DNA from: Notospermus geniculatus
Taxonomy: Eukaryota > Nemertea > Pilidiophora > Heteronemertea > Lineidae
Assembly: GCA_002633025.1 (NCBI GenBank)
Contig: NMRB01001497.1
Location: 7,762-71,761, forward strand
Reading direction: 5' to 3'
DNA: 64,000 nt
Part shown: piece by piece, positions 24,401 through 31,239 of the stretch
How positions within the stretch are numbered: position 1 is the stretch's first letter
Layout of the letters: each line of letters starts with the position of its first letter
Program-made: the position numbers and the translations under genes
Notes under the pieces: model-generated
What the model was told of the DNA's origin: nothing
Seen by the model: the letters and a program-made list of their open reading frames with translations, nothing else
Databases searched by the model: none

Positions 24401-27400
24401 AGCATAGAAATTTTCAACTTTTGCTTCCATAAATACATAGGACATACAGAATTGTGCATTTTATGGAAAAATTATAATTTTGCACTTGATGACCTTTGAC
24501 CCCTATTTTGACCCCTTAAATGTCAAAAGTTCACCGAGTAACACCCCTAGCCATTTTCAGCATTTCAAAATTTACCAGGAAATGCATAGTTACTGCTTTT
24601 CCCCCAAAATGCCTCATTCATCCTAAATAACCACATTTTGGAGAAATGGTCCTAGTCTAATACTACATTAGTCAAAGTTATCTCACATCATGTGGTTCTC
24701 ATTCAAAAGTATTTGAAGAAAGATTGTTCCTATCAACAATCAGAAGAAAGGTTCTTCATCCAACAGAAGAAAGATACCGGTACTGTCTGCTTAATCCAGG
24801 GGGGGCCGATGAGTTAAATTTTGTTTCTAATTGTGAGATTTAAACCTACCTCTTCTGCATGTGAAGAATAAAATTCTTTTGTCTCATCCTCTGTGAGTTG
24901 TCTTTCTTCTTGTGCGAGGACCTCGATCCCTCGTTCAGCCAGCTGTTGAGGAGAGGACAATCGTTATCAAACCTGTCATGTAATGCAGACTAGGCTTGGC
25001 CTATAAATTATCACGCATTTATGGGGAAAACTAAACCCCAGTGGCCAAGACAGAACTGAGATTGGACTAAAACTTGATCAAAGATCTTTTGATAGGGTAA
25101 ACAACAGTTTGCGAATATGTTCAGTTGAAAGACTTCACAGTCTGGAATTGTGATGAGTTTTGTGGCGTGGTGTGGTGTGGGTCACAGGTTCAGGAAGAGC
25201 AGGGCAGGAAAGTTCAAAACCTTGATCACAGTTTCTGATAGAGTTGTTGTCTATTCATGACTGTTGAAGGTCCCAAACTGTTGCTGTACATTGCAAGTAT
25301 TGTCACCCTACAGTGAACTGCTTGAAGTGCCCAACAGTTATGAATAGACAACAACTCTATTAGCAAAAGTGACACAGAACTAGAATCGACTTATAAATTA
25401 CCTGCTCCAAGATTTCATCTTTCTTCCCGGCGGCGATAGCATCCGGTTTGATGATACAGACCGTGACTTCTTGTTCAATTTCTGAAAAAGGCAAATTGAA
25501 ACTTTAGCAAACAGGAACAAAGAAAATAGAATATCCCTGGTTTAAACATCATCCGAAATCTTCCGGGCTTGCGTTTTGATGCAAGTCTTATGGTCACAGC
25601 CAGTAGTGTACGTAGATCGCCGCACCATTGGTAAGCCACTTCTGCTGATCTCAACCAGAACCTCAATCTGAAACCGTGGCGCAATCCACGATTCAGCTAT
25701 CTCGACTCTGACGCAATGTTTTCGAAGTCACTGTCGTGGGGTTGTCTGTGTCACGTCATTCAGTTTCAGACCGAGGTTGTGGTTGAGATTTCTGTGGATG
25801 TGCACAGATCTTTGTCATTTATGTCAATTTGAGAACAGTCCATTGAGACAAGATGGGAGCATTGTCTAAACATAAAGCTACACGCACTAATGATGTTCAA
25901 CAGAAAATGAAACAGTAATAAATATCTTGAAACTGAAAGAAACACAATAAGAAGTTTGGATAAAGCAGAAAAGAAAATCGCAAAATATCTTGAATGGGGA
26001 GGCCAGAAACACTATGTTGAGTCATGTCAGTGGTGAAGTTCTCTGAGGTCTCCAATAGACCGTTCTCAAATTGACGTGCCGTAAATGACAAAGATCTGCA
26101 CACTTATCGAGGTTGTGGTTGCGATTTCGGTGGAAGTGCGCAAATCTGCTAATTTGAGAATCGTCTATAGGAACTGCAGAGAAACTGGTGAGGTGGGTGA
26201 GGGTTCAAAATTGGGATTAAATGGTCATGTTATTGTTACTCATCAATGAGTGATGAAAATTTTACATTCGTAACCCGTCTGCCTCCAGCTCAAAATTTTC
26301 TCGCGTCCTTTGGAACTGATTGAAAAATATTTGAAGAAAGGTTGTTCCTATCAACCATCGGAAGAATGTTTCTTCAAATTTTTTCAGTTTTATTTTGCAG
26401 GCTTTCAGAAAATTTCAACACAGCAGAGCTGAGGATACTGTCTGCTCAAACCTGGGGGACAGACGGAAGTGTATCAATATTTTCATGACATGATGACACA
26501 TGACCATAAAATAACGGAAGTCTATGCCAGAAACATAGGCCTCAGCCTCGGCTTACTGTGACGTGTATCTGCGACCAGTAGTTGGTCAGCATCACCAATC
26601 ATCTCTCCGTTGAAGGCCATGAATTCTATAAAGTGCATTATAGAGGGAGAAAGATTAGTGGGTAAGATAGAAATGATCTTGAGGTCATGTTAACCCGTTA
26701 AACCTGTGTAATTAATTTTTCAAAAAAATTTCTTTCTTTTAGAACGAAATTTGCCAAAAAGAAGTATTTGACGAATACGGTAAGGTTCAGGGCGTGATAT
26801 AACGTCCTACACACTGTGAAGTGCCATTGCCTTGCAAGGTGTACTATTACGCCTTACGCAAGGTGAGATCCACGGGTGTTTTCGGGGGTTCCCCGAATTT
26901 TGTAATGACGTAATATGACATCCTACCCAGTTAACGGGTTAAAGTGGTGCCAGATCTTGAAATGGACAGAGTGAGCAAAATGTGCACCAGATTCAAGATG
27001 AAGTTAAAAATGTGATTAGTTAGTTAGTGGTATGAAGAAGACAAGAAAGCTGGAATCAACTTGGTGATGTATAGACCATTCTCAAATTGGCAGATCTCTG
27101 CACTTCAGCCGAAATCTCAACCAGAACCTCGATCTGAAACCGGCTGACATGACGCAATCCATGATTCAGCAACGTCTTTGACGTCACTGTCGTGGGGTTC
27201 TCCGCATCACGCCATTCAGTTTCAGACCGAGGTTGTGGTTGAGATTTCGGCGGAAGTGCACAGATCCTTGTCGTTTACGTCAATCTGAGAACGGCCTATT
27301 GCTGTGATTGTGATTGGTGTTGACTCCAGGAGAGCAGAACAGGGAGCATTCCTTTTTTTACATTTTTGGAAAAAGGAAGGAACATTCATGTTTGAATTTT

Positions 27401-29009
27401 TGGAAAAGGAACATTCTTTTTTTACATTTTTGAAAGAATTTATCCTTGTAGAGCTTGTGCAGATGACGTCATCACAGAAAAATCCACCATCGTGACGGTC
27501 AAATTGACGTCAAAGACGTTGTCGACCAACGTGGTGCACTTCCATCGACACAAGTGGAGTCTGTGACTCCAACCATGACGTGATCCACATGTGGCACACT
27601 TTGTCGTGGACGTCAGCGTGGTGGCCCGCTGGTCAAAAGTGACATCACAATGAGCCACTGCACAAGCTCTTTATCCCGTAATGTTGCTTCAAGAGAGGGT
27701 GGGTGGCACTATAACCACTCAAACTTCCAAGTATATAAGGGTTTTCTTACCTTCTTCATCTTTCTCAGTCTCCTCTTCATCGAGGGCTGCTTTCTCCTTC
27801 TCAAGGTCACCAAGGAGCGGATCTTTGATCTGCAAGGAAGCAGGAAAGATCAGGTTTAAATTCTTGAAATGTTTCCGAGTGAAGTGGGCAGACGAGCTAA
27901 CGATGCATCAAGACTTGGTCACTGAAATCATGCCTCCGTGTCGGGAGGTGAAGGGAGGAGCACAAGTTTTGACCACGTCTTTTGATTCGTTCGTCAGGCA
28001 AAATGACGTCTGGTTTGACTCCAGTGGCGTTGCTGTGGCGATGACGTAATTCGATTTCTGCATCTCATCTATTGAATCAGCCATCTTATTCTTGACATGG
28101 AGCATCATCAGACCTACCTCTTTCCTTTCTGCCGACCCATCGATGACTTTGTGCTCATATGTCAACTGCTCAGTGATTGTTCGCTGAATCAGTGGCGCGT
28201 TGGCCCCTCGGATGATTGCCACTAATACACCACCCTGTGGAAGAGAAAACCTTGTCTGCATAAAGACAGGGAAGGGGAAGCCGAAGGTCTGAAAAATTTA
28301 CTAGCAATAATTTTGTAGTACATATCGTATGTTGTGTTTTCTGTGACCGGGACTCCAGTCACTGAGGTGCTGAATATTGCTGGTAAGTTCCAATTCTCAT
28401 GAAGAATCATGAGTTATGCTAAACATATGGCTGATGACTGTTTTCTGAGGATAGCTGCTTGACAGAACCAAGAATACTCACAGCAAACATCATGAAACAT
28501 GGCTCACACTTGCCACGATAACGTTCGAGGGCATCTATGGTATCTGATTTGGCCTGGAGATAAAATATACAGTTTAAGTTGGAGGAGAGTATTGGTACAT
28601 GTCGTATTAGATTGTTCCATCAGAGGCGAAGCCATAGGCCTACGTACTATGGAAATTTGGAAAAGCAGATTTTAAAATTAAAATGCTGTAAATCCACTGA
28701 GCTACATAGGATACACAATCATAAGATGGTAGGATAAACTGCTGCAAACCATTGAAGGACTTTTTTGCAGCCAACAGCCAAGCCAAAAATTAGATTTGTT
28801 GTTTCCGTTCTTACAATTGCAAATCTGAGGAGATCATCTCCCAGTTCATTCTTGAGTCGCTTCAGGTTGCTGATCATTGACTTGCATGGCCCCGCCCAAT
28901 CTTGATAGACGTCGATGACGCTGAGGCCTTCTTTTGACAAGAACTCTTCCCATTCTTCCTGTGTCTCCAACTCCTGCTGGAGAGCTATCTCAGCCTTCTT
29001 TCGTGCCAT
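269..29009 (-). CDS. NME8: Outer-arm dynein intermediate chain with thioredoxin and three NDPK domains (IC1 / NME8 family), 3' partial
   Basis: Core exons, phase-consistent and GT-AG: 28815-29009, 28482-28553, 28118-28234, 27751-27829, 25402-25481, 24850-24942, 19096-19319, 18382-18539, 17466-17718, 16942-17090, 16298-16550, 15541-15671 (601 residues). They are followed by at least 15 tail exons from 13459 down to 269. The order thioredoxin, NDPK x3, Glu-rich tail is that of sea urchin sperm outer-arm dynein IC1 and vertebrate NME8/TXNDC3, a ciliary axoneme protein tied to outer dynein arm docking. The visible model is about 1139 residues and has no stop before the left edge, longer than vertebrate NME8 because of the tail. 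The start Met (MARKKAEIALQQELE) fits the family and lies just after a leader-exon splice at 29019/29020. The thioredoxin motif reads WAGPC. Confidence 0.94.
753..1046 (-). other. NME8: Intermediate-chain tail exon 13 (TEETQAEQ repeats)
   Basis: 98 residues, phase 1-1. Ten tandem octapeptides of the TEETQAEQ type (24-nt period) lie between EEKQETAAEQ and KEEETKE. Variants TEETQVEK recur at copies 3 and 7, hinting at a higher-order repeat. Acceptor CACTGTTGTAG, donor G/GTAAGA (strong). Confidence 0.85.
1767..1948. mobile_element. GTGACCCGCTCTAGCAAAAGTAGGCGC-type element, copy 1
   Basis: Ends GATGTAGCAAAAGTAGACGC and complement GCGCCTACTTTTGCTAGATC; interior CATCAGTTTACTGAACTAAG and GTCAACCTGTAGAGATGTAC. 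Relatives at 14994-15412 and 42117-42292, and a solo end at 13231-13276. Confidence 0.8.
2080..2142 (-). other. NME8: Intermediate-chain tail exon 12
   Basis: Encodes EAPPPAEQIESGQADEQKQE then Q, phase 1-1, acceptor TTGATTACAG, donor G/GTCAAG (weak). Confidence 0.7.
2557..2646 (-). other. NME8: Intermediate-chain tail exon 11b (duplicate pair, second)
   Basis: Second copy of the 90-nt exon, phase 1-1, with one amino-acid change (EDQA for EDKA) and the same acceptor (AATGTCAG) and weak donor (G/GTCCTT). Keeping frame and splice sites in both copies suggests both are, or recently were, used. Confidence 0.68.
2861..3102. mobile_element. 242-bp element with TTAA target duplication inside the duplicated tail-exon segment
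   Basis: Ends AGATAATGTATCACG and CGTGATACATTATCC, flanked by TTAA (2857-2860, 3103-3106). The sister duplicate has the uninterrupted GAGTTAAGGG at about 2515-2524, giving an exact empty site. Confidence 0.85.
3142..3231 (-). other. NME8: Intermediate-chain tail exon 11a (duplicate pair, first)
   Basis: Encodes GERPASKTSKAASQKAEDKA, then GEQQQQEEEK, phase 1-1. Near-identical to 2557-2646: a tandem duplication of the exon and its flanks. The donor G/GTCCTT is poor; if not spliced, the frame reads GPFS and stops, so this exon or its twin could also act as an alternative terminal exon. Confidence 0.68.
3711..3910. mobile_element. TTTTCGCG-rich inverted-repeat element
   Basis: Ends ACTGTAAACCGTGATATTTT and complement AAAATTTCACGGTTTGCAGT; interior rich in TTTTCGCG/CGCGAAAA. 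Confidence 0.75.
4004..4207 (-). other. NME8: Intermediate-chain tail exon 10 (EGGEQAA repeats)
   Basis: 68 residues, phase 1-1. Starts GQEKEEPGTLPEGDEQSP, then a 21-nt tandem repeat encoding EGGEQAA (three clean and several diverged copies), then EDGEKSGEGDEKPAE. Acceptor TCTATTAG, donor G/GTTGCT. Confidence 0.78.
4296..4552. repeat. 22-bp minisatellite, about eleven copies
   Basis: Unit GATGTAACAACACAGCTGTACC with small variations. Intron upstream of tail exon 10 of the dynein intermediate chain gene. Confidence 0.92.
4795..4930. mobile_element. Fold-back GGGCCCAGTTTCACAAAG element
   Basis: GGGCCCAGTTTCACAAAGAA at the left, complement TTCTTTGTGCAACTGGGCCC at the right. Same general class as 18710-18815. 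Confidence 0.8.
5074..5265. mobile_element. 192-bp inverted-repeat element with TTA flanks
   Basis: GGCTCCAGTTCCATAGAGTT ... complement AACTCTATGGAACTGGAGCC, flanked by TTA on both sides; inner arms share GTTTTCCTTTCGTTCCTCG. Intron between tail exons 9 and 10. Confidence 0.82.
5325..5452. mobile_element. AGTTGTTGTCTATTCATGA inverted-repeat element, copy 1
   Basis: AGAGTCGTTGTCTATTCATA and complement TGAGTAGACAACAACTCTAAT; the middle TGTAGGTGACAATACTTGCA is shared with 25242-25370. Confidence 0.8.
5539..5640 (-). other. NME8: Intermediate-chain tail exon 9
   Basis: Encodes EKGETETAGEKKDEEGEEGA, then EGAAEPAATSRPQT, phase 1-1. Acceptor AAATTTTAG. The donor chosen (ACAG/GTCGAG) is the only GT that keeps the phase-1 pattern and is weak. 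Confidence 0.65.
5720..5993 (-). mobile_element. tRNA-derived SINE, copy 1 (full length, with target duplication)
   Basis: On the minus strand the head reads GATAGCCTAGTGATTATCAC ... GTGGGTTGGAATCC (A- and B-box-like). The body includes TGTCGCATGGGACAGTAG-type and AAGACCCCATCCAAGTGAGA blocks, and the tail GGCCCTGATGGCAAAATGAA ends in ATACAAATAC repeats. Flanked by ATCAGGGGYCAAGT at 5706-5719 and 5994-6007. Confidence 0.85.
7508..7835. mobile_element. GGCCCGTATTCTAGAAG element interrupted by a second inverted-repeat element
   Basis: Left part 7508-7586 (GGCCCGTATTCTAGAAGTCT ... TGCCCTGCAAACAATAG) and right part 7791-7830 (CTAAAGGTAAACG ... CCTTCTAGAATAC) are the two halves. The middle (about 7587-7790) starts AGAGGCTTTGCATATGACGT and ends GCAAGGCCTCT. 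Confidence 0.65.
7912..7977 (-). other. NME8: Intermediate-chain tail exon 8
   Basis: Encodes AEGEGEQEEGEEPAKEGEGE then GE, phase 1-1, acceptor TTAATTGTAG, donor G/GTTATT. Confidence 0.75.
8445..8507 (-). other. NME8: Intermediate-chain tail exon 7
   Basis: Encodes EGEEGAELSSEADQKQDGEQ then T, phase 1-1, acceptor CTCTTATAG, donor G/GTTAAT. An inverted-repeat element ends about 30 bases inside the following intron. Confidence 0.75.
8868..8939 (-). other. NME8: Intermediate-chain tail exon 6
   Basis: Encodes EGGEEAEQRPASAAGAKGEG then EEQK, phase 1-1, acceptor CCACTTCCAG, donor G/GTGGGT. Confidence 0.75.
9118..9328. mobile_element. CAGACGG element (about 210 bp), representative copy
   Basis: Consensus ends are TTAACTCATCTGCCCCCAGG...GAGCAGACGG and complement CCGTCTGCTGGACTCCGGGG...GATGAGTTAA; the interior alternates GAAGAAACATTCTTCAGATG and GGAACAACCTTTCTTCAAAT. 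At least 12 copies: 2311-2521, 2777-2860 (part), 8206-8412, 9118-9328, 10870-11081, 24690-24818 (part), 26270-26465, 35217-35404, 35800-35905 (part), 36448-36648, 39103-39508 (interrupted), 40556-40772, 43752-43965. The most abundant element in the window. Confidence 0.88.
9324..9612. mobile_element. TAAAGCCCCACTGTATTGAATTT element, copy 1
   Basis: Ends TAAAGCCCCACTGTATTGAA and complement TTCAATACAGTGGGGCTTTA. Interior TTTGTTCAATGTGTGCTGAA and GGGGACCTTCACAAGCTAGG recur at 30262-30440 and, reversed, at 61557-61803. Confidence 0.85.
9905..10080. mobile_element. CTAGGAAAACCCG inverted-repeat element, copy 1
   Basis: GGTCTAGGAAAACCCGTCGG ... complement CCGACGGGTTTTTCTAGAC. Interior CACATTTCAATAGCTGAAAT is shared, in opposite orientation, with 32575-32765. 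Confidence 0.8.
10319..10372 (-). other. NME8: Intermediate-chain tail exon 5
   Basis: Encodes DADKWAGSRTSQHSYSSQ, phase 1-1, acceptor GATTTTCAG, donor G/GTTATT. Composition is Ser/polar, like the preceding exon. Confidence 0.6.
10659..10823 (-). other. NME8: Intermediate-chain tail exon 4 (SVRSVK hexapeptide repeats)
   Basis: 55 residues, phase 1-1. It begins VGSAYGSRPNSAKSA, then SVRSVK repeats (18-nt period, about four copies), then RPPSQASVHSDTGNYDE. This is the only strongly basic, Ser/Val/Lys/Arg-rich segment in an otherwise acidic tail. Acceptor TTCCTTCCAG; donor G/GTTATT is non-consensus at +3 to +5. Confidence 0.75.
11322..11393 (-). other. NME8: Intermediate-chain tail exon 3 (acidic)
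   Basis: Encodes APEDESSHVEADDDEF and NKDKPEE, phase 1-1. Acceptor CCCACAAAG after a long pyrimidine tract; donor G/GTTTGC is weak. Confidence 0.6.
11828..13088. repeat. CpG/alternating-purine-pyrimidine DNA with matching ends around an assembly gap
   Basis: Left end ACAGTACAGGCCAAAATTAA-AGTCCAC; right end the complement of ACAGTACAGTCCATAATTAA-AGTCCAC. The flanking ~200 bases on each side are unusually rich in GTGCACGTGC, GCGCGC and similar. Either one element of about 1.25 kb containing the gap, or two copies in opposite orientation. Tail exon 2 of the dynein gene starts about 28 bases beyond it. Confidence 0.6.
12195..12630. other. Assembly gap (436 N)
   Basis: Run of N within the CpG-rich region. 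Isolated N at 18059, 19507, 23820, 44218, 46950, 53425 and 57374 also mark uncertain bases, mostly in homopolymers or palindromes. Confidence 1.
13116..13163 (-). other. NME8: Intermediate-chain tail exon 2
   Basis: Encodes EEQREGEEGEAQERE, phase 1-1, donor G/GTAGGA. The acceptor (GATGAAG) lacks a convincing pyrimidine tract, so the upstream edge is less certain than for the other tail exons. Confidence 0.55.
13364..13459 (-). other. NME8: Intermediate-chain tail exon 1 (poly-Glu)
   Basis: Phase 1 at both ends. It encodes GEETGLENETVEQASS followed by an uninterrupted Glu/Asp run and AGE. Acceptor TTTATCAG, donor G/GTAAGT. First exon of the low-complexity tail, joining in phase to the last NDPK exon. 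Confidence 0.85.
13822..14004. mobile_element. Inverted-repeat element, GCCCCGTTTCCACTA ends
   Basis: GCCCCGTTTCCACTACAGCG / complement AGTAGTGGAAACAGGCC; inner CCGCCGTGGTTTGCGG pairs with CCGCAAACCGCGGCGG. A fragment of a similar element lies at about 17405-17460. Confidence 0.8.
14362..14487. mobile_element. Fold-back element with TCACGTATGACGTA arms
   Basis: GACTTTTGGCAAGGCTCTGT and complement ACGGAGCCTTGCCGAAAGTC; arms about 48 bases with few mismatches. Confidence 0.8.
14994..15412. mobile_element. Same family, split by a second element
   Basis: Outer parts 14994-15052 (TGACCCGCTCTAGCAAAAGT ... AGGGTTAATG) and 15286-15412 (CAGCTGAAATATACGTCTCT ... TTTTGCTAGATTGGGTCAC). The inserted piece is the AGAGCTTGTGCAG element at 15053-15285. 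Confidence 0.78.
15053..15285. mobile_element. AGAGCTTGTGCAG element, copy 1 (nested)
   Basis: AGAGCTTGTGCAGATGATGT ... complement CACTGCACAAGCTCT, with GTCATCACG and GCCATCTTGATGGTCAAATT inside. A second copy is at 27449-27671. Confidence 0.8.
15719..16287 (-). mobile_element. tRNA-derived SINE, copy 2 (interrupted, head truncated)
   Basis: Tail and body at 15719-15758 and 16118-16287, separated by the inverted-repeat element at 15759-16117. It stops about 10 bases before the exon at 16298-16550. Confidence 0.75.
15759..16117. mobile_element. Inverted-repeat element inserted in a SINE
   Basis: Ends AGCGTGTTCGATTACTT and complement of AGCATGTTCGAAAACTTAC; contains further palindromic DNA (GTTAGACACGAGTA / TACTCGTGTCTAAC, about 15843-15898). 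It splits the SINE whose parts lie at 15719-15758 and 16118-16287. Confidence 0.7.
16942..18539 (-). other. NME8: Second NDP-kinase domain
   Basis: Residues about 325-450, from exons 18382-18539 (ERTLALIRPDA), 17466-17718 (ILAKIEEAGFQV, MSNGPLLAL, GWRDLLGP) and 16942-17090 (SLRAQYS, INPLHGSDS). The nucleotide-contacting Lys of the usual KPDA motif is Arg331, while the catalytic His440 is kept. In human NME8 the equivalent His of this domain is Tyr, so this copy retains a residue the human protein has lost. Confidence 0.88.
18710..18815. mobile_element. Fold-back GGGCCTGTTTCATAAAG element
   Basis: GGGCCTGTTTCATAAAGTGA and complement TCACTTTATGAAACAGGCCC, in the intron between the exons at 19096-19319 and 18382-18539. 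Confidence 0.85.
18834..18990. mobile_element. GCGGATCCAGGAT element (about 160 bp), copy 1
   Basis: AGCGGATCCAGGATTTGGGA ... CCCCTCTGGATCCGCACCTG; interior TTCACGGTCGATTTTACAGA. Family copies: 30828-31004, 48499-48666, 50633-50813, 53487-53705 (diverged), 54372-54532, 62211-62374, 63340-63522. Two subtypes differ inside (ACATTGAAAT type versus CATCGTGGAAA type). Confidence 0.85.
22014..22102 (+). repeat. tRNA-like sequence in the core of the fold-back element
   Basis: Contains an A-box-like TAGCCCAGTGGTTAGAGCA and a perfect B box GGTTCGAGTCC at tRNA spacing. The acceptor stem does not pair, so it is a tRNA-derived SINE head or a decayed tRNA rather than a functional gene. Confidence 0.55.
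22289..22349. repeat. Short palindrome in the fold-back core
   Basis: CCTCTCCTCACACCCGACAG and its complement separated by a few bases (CTATACTGAAG region). Confidence 0.7.
25242..25370. mobile_element. AGTTGTTGTCTATTCATGA inverted-repeat element, copy 2
   Basis: GAGTTGTTGTCTATTCATGA ... TATGAATAGACAACAACTC. Opposite orientation to the 5.3-kb copy; adjacent to the exon at 25402-25481. Confidence 0.8.
25605..25846. mobile_element. GATCTGAAAC/GTTTCAGA inverted-repeat element, copy 1
   Basis: GAACCTCAATCTGAAACCGT pairs with TTCAGTTTCAGACCGAGGTT; middle CACTGTCGTGGGGTTGTC. Other copies: 26055-26170 (partial), 27070-27300, 31590-31841, 39145-39362. Confidence 0.78.
27070..27300. mobile_element. 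GATCTGAAAC/GTTTCAGA element, copy 2
   Basis: TAGACCATTCTCAAATTGGC ... complement CAATCTGAGAACGGCCTA, a complete copy. Confidence 0.82.
27449..27671. mobile_element. AGAGCTTGTGCAG element, copy 2
   Basis: AGAGCTTGTGCAGATGACGT ... GCCACTGCACAAGCTCT; interior matches the 15-kb copy (CCATGACGTGATCCACATGT). Confidence 0.82.
28118..29009 (-). other. NME8: Thioredoxin domain of the dynein intermediate chain
   Basis: Exons 28815-29009, 28482-28553 and 28118-28234 encode residues 1-128. LSVIDVYQDWAGPCKSM is the beta-strand plus active-site turn. The usual WCGPC is W38-A39-G40-P41-C42, so the N-terminal redox cysteine is absent and only C42 remains. Other family matches are CEPCFMMFA and IIRGANAPLIQ (NGK-IQGANAPL in the vertebrate protein). 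A dithiol-disulphide reaction is not possible with this motif; mixed-disulphide or structural roles remain possible. Confidence 0.9.
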
Positions 29010-29018
29010 TCTTTATTT

Positions 29019-29960
29019 CCTGGAAGAAAGATTTCAAATGAGTCAGTTTATGTCGTCAGTCATGCATGACTATGCAGGCTACAGTACAGGCCAGGGTAGG
29101 CCTAGGATTATATCATGATTGATAGGTGCATAAAGCTAGGCCTATTTTTTAGGCCTAACGTTTGTTCATGATCATGTCATTTAATAGTGCGAAACGAGCT
29201 CCCGTCCCCTGGTCCCGGGACGGGTGTAAACAAACCCACTTACATGACTTAGCCTAGGCCTAGTTACTAGGCCTAGTACCCTCGTCGTAGTATAGTGCAT
29301 TTGTACACAACCTTGGGTTTGTTTACCGGTAGGCCCTACACCCCCACCCGGGAGCATCGTTTCACACTAGGCCTAGTAGGCCGGCTATGACGGGCATGTC
29401 TTCTATTTCTAGGCCTATTATTGCACTGCATGTCGTCTCTGCTCTTAGGGTCTTAGTCTTAGTCTTGGAGGAATTATACTGACAGTATAATTCCTCCAAG
29501 CTCTGACATGTCTGATGCAGTCTCGCTGTTGTAACAAATTAGCCTAATGACATCATGACATTCATTGCATGATTGACAGTACATGCAGTATGCATAGGAG
29601 GCTGTGCCTGTGCATAGGCCTACCCGTGCATGCATTCATGTGTACGTGCACACAAGCCTACGAGTCACGACGTTTCTGGGCAACAACGGAAAACGCATCA
29701 TCGCTGATCGGTCCGAAAAAGCTAGGCCTACATTATTCATAGGTTTCATTGTTAAGACAGTTGTAGAAATGGGAATACGATTTGAATTCTGACAATATCG
29801 AATGTTCCTGCAGCGGCTTACCTTCTAAATTCTGTATTAATTCACCAACGAGAACGTGGAGTGACGGCAGCAGGTTGTTTACACCGTTGTTGCTGGGTAG
29901 GCCGACACGTGACCGATAGCAGCGCCACCAGTCTACGCGGCAGAGAGCGGAACCACTATA
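29019..29960 (-). other. 5' leader region of the dynein intermediate chain gene
   Basis: A good acceptor (TTCTTCCAG) at 29020-29028 precedes the ATG by 10 bases. A matching donor (AGAAG/GTAAGC) ends a candidate untranslated exon at 29822. The exon's 5' edge, near 29.95 kb, cannot be fixed by eye. The leader intron is unusually rich in AGGCCTA palindromes (about nine between 29094 and 29725) and holds an inverted-repeat element at about 29187-29369 and a 37-base perfect palindrome at 29464-29502. Confidence 0.5.
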
Positions 29961-31239
29961 CCTCGCGAGCGCCACCTACCGGGTGAAAGTGGAACTACTC
30001 TAAACCGGTGTAAACGGTATGGCAGTCTTAGGAATGGATGTCCGTGTTACAATAGTCTGCTGAGGGGGACTGCAGAGTGAGATGGACTGAGATCAGGATG
30101 TATTGTAACCTACCCAGCAACCGGTAAACAACTTGCCATTCACACTCCGCATTCGTTTGAAATAATAATAAATTTATCTTTGAGAATAAATATTGTATTT
30201 GAACCTCACTTGTACATTTATCTACCAGTATTCTTATAACCGATTCAATGCTGGGAGCCATAGAGTTCTGCCTGCAGGTTTTTCAATGTGTGCTGAAAAC
30301 TCGGTCTTGATGCTTTGAAGCATGTAGGCAGGCAAGCATTGTGGGGACCTTCACGAGGCTATGAGACCTCTACCTGCACTCTCCTACCACTTTCAAAATA
30401 GCCTACCGTAAAATTCAACACAGTAATTCAATACAGTGGGGGTTTCCTCCCTGTACACAGGGTATTTTGTGGCACAATAAATCTCCACTTTCCAGTGATC
30501 CATTGAGCCAGTTCCATATCTTTCCAGTGAATCTGTCATCATCGCGAGTATTTTTCAAAGCAGCCTAAAACAGGAAATAGTAGAAGTGTTCTATATATCA
30601 TATAGACATATCAAAGATATATCTACAATGATATACAGGACAGTTCCTTTTCTGCTCCTACGAAGGACATCTCATAGTCGCAAATGATGGTTTCTGGCAT
30701 CCATGGTGGGCTACGAAACCATCTCTGATAAGGATGAATCACCTTCCTTTGAACATAAGATTTGCCCTTAAGTTCATGAAGTAGGCAAAAAACTAGCAGA
30801 ATATGAATCATTGTATGGGCAGAGCAGGAGCGGATCCAGAATCATGGGAAAGAGGGGGCACAGCCCGCCCACATCGTGGAAACCCTCGGTCAAATTTTAA
30901 CATCTTTTCAAAATTTCGAAATTTCCCGGTCAATTTTTAAGATTTTCCACAAAATAGAGGGGGCACGGGCCGGGTGTGCTCCCCCTGGATCTGCGCCTGC
31001 AGAGTTAGACGTAATCCCATCTTCACTGTATGTATAGTACATGTATTATTAATTGACTTAGACTAGGAATACGCTGACACAGAACACAATCAGTGATGGA
31101 CACTGGAGGAGTGACCCACTTTACGGAATAACTCGAAGAGCACAATTCACAGCAATCCATAAACAGTGTAGTTAAGAATAAACAGCACCAGCAACAGTGT
31201 GGTTCCAGTAATTGGCAAGCATCCCCACAAAATCACCAC
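29961..31239. other. Intergenic region between VPS8 and the dynein intermediate chain gene
   Basis: Contains the element fragment at 30262-30440 and a GCGGATCCAGGAT element at 30828-31004. The VPS8 3' UTR must lie at its right end; I could not place a convincing polyadenylation signal. No other gene is seen. Confidence 0.7.
30262..30440. mobile_element. TAAAGCCCCACTG element fragment, copy 2
   Basis: TTTTTCAATGTGTGCTGAAA ... TTCAATACAGTGGGGG; the left end is missing. Intergenic between VPS8 and the dynein intermediate chain gene. Confidence 0.75.

Larger units (their letters stand above)
18382..25481 (-). other. NME8: First NDP-kinase domain and Lys-rich linker
   Basis: Exons 25402-25481, 24850-24942 and 19096-19319, plus the start of 18382-18539. 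Residues about 160-300: VTVCIIKPDA, EYFEELVKFMSSGPSYVLVL, then LTNALHASDS with the phospho-acceptor His277. The linker to the second domain is strongly basic (KPKKGKKKKKGKK, about 305-317). The 5.5-kb intron 19320-24849 contains the large fold-back element at 19978-23460. An apparent frame at 18980-19060 is not used: its phase does not fit, and the 18382-18539 exon joins correctly to give TAHAELAFFFP. Confidence 0.9.
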
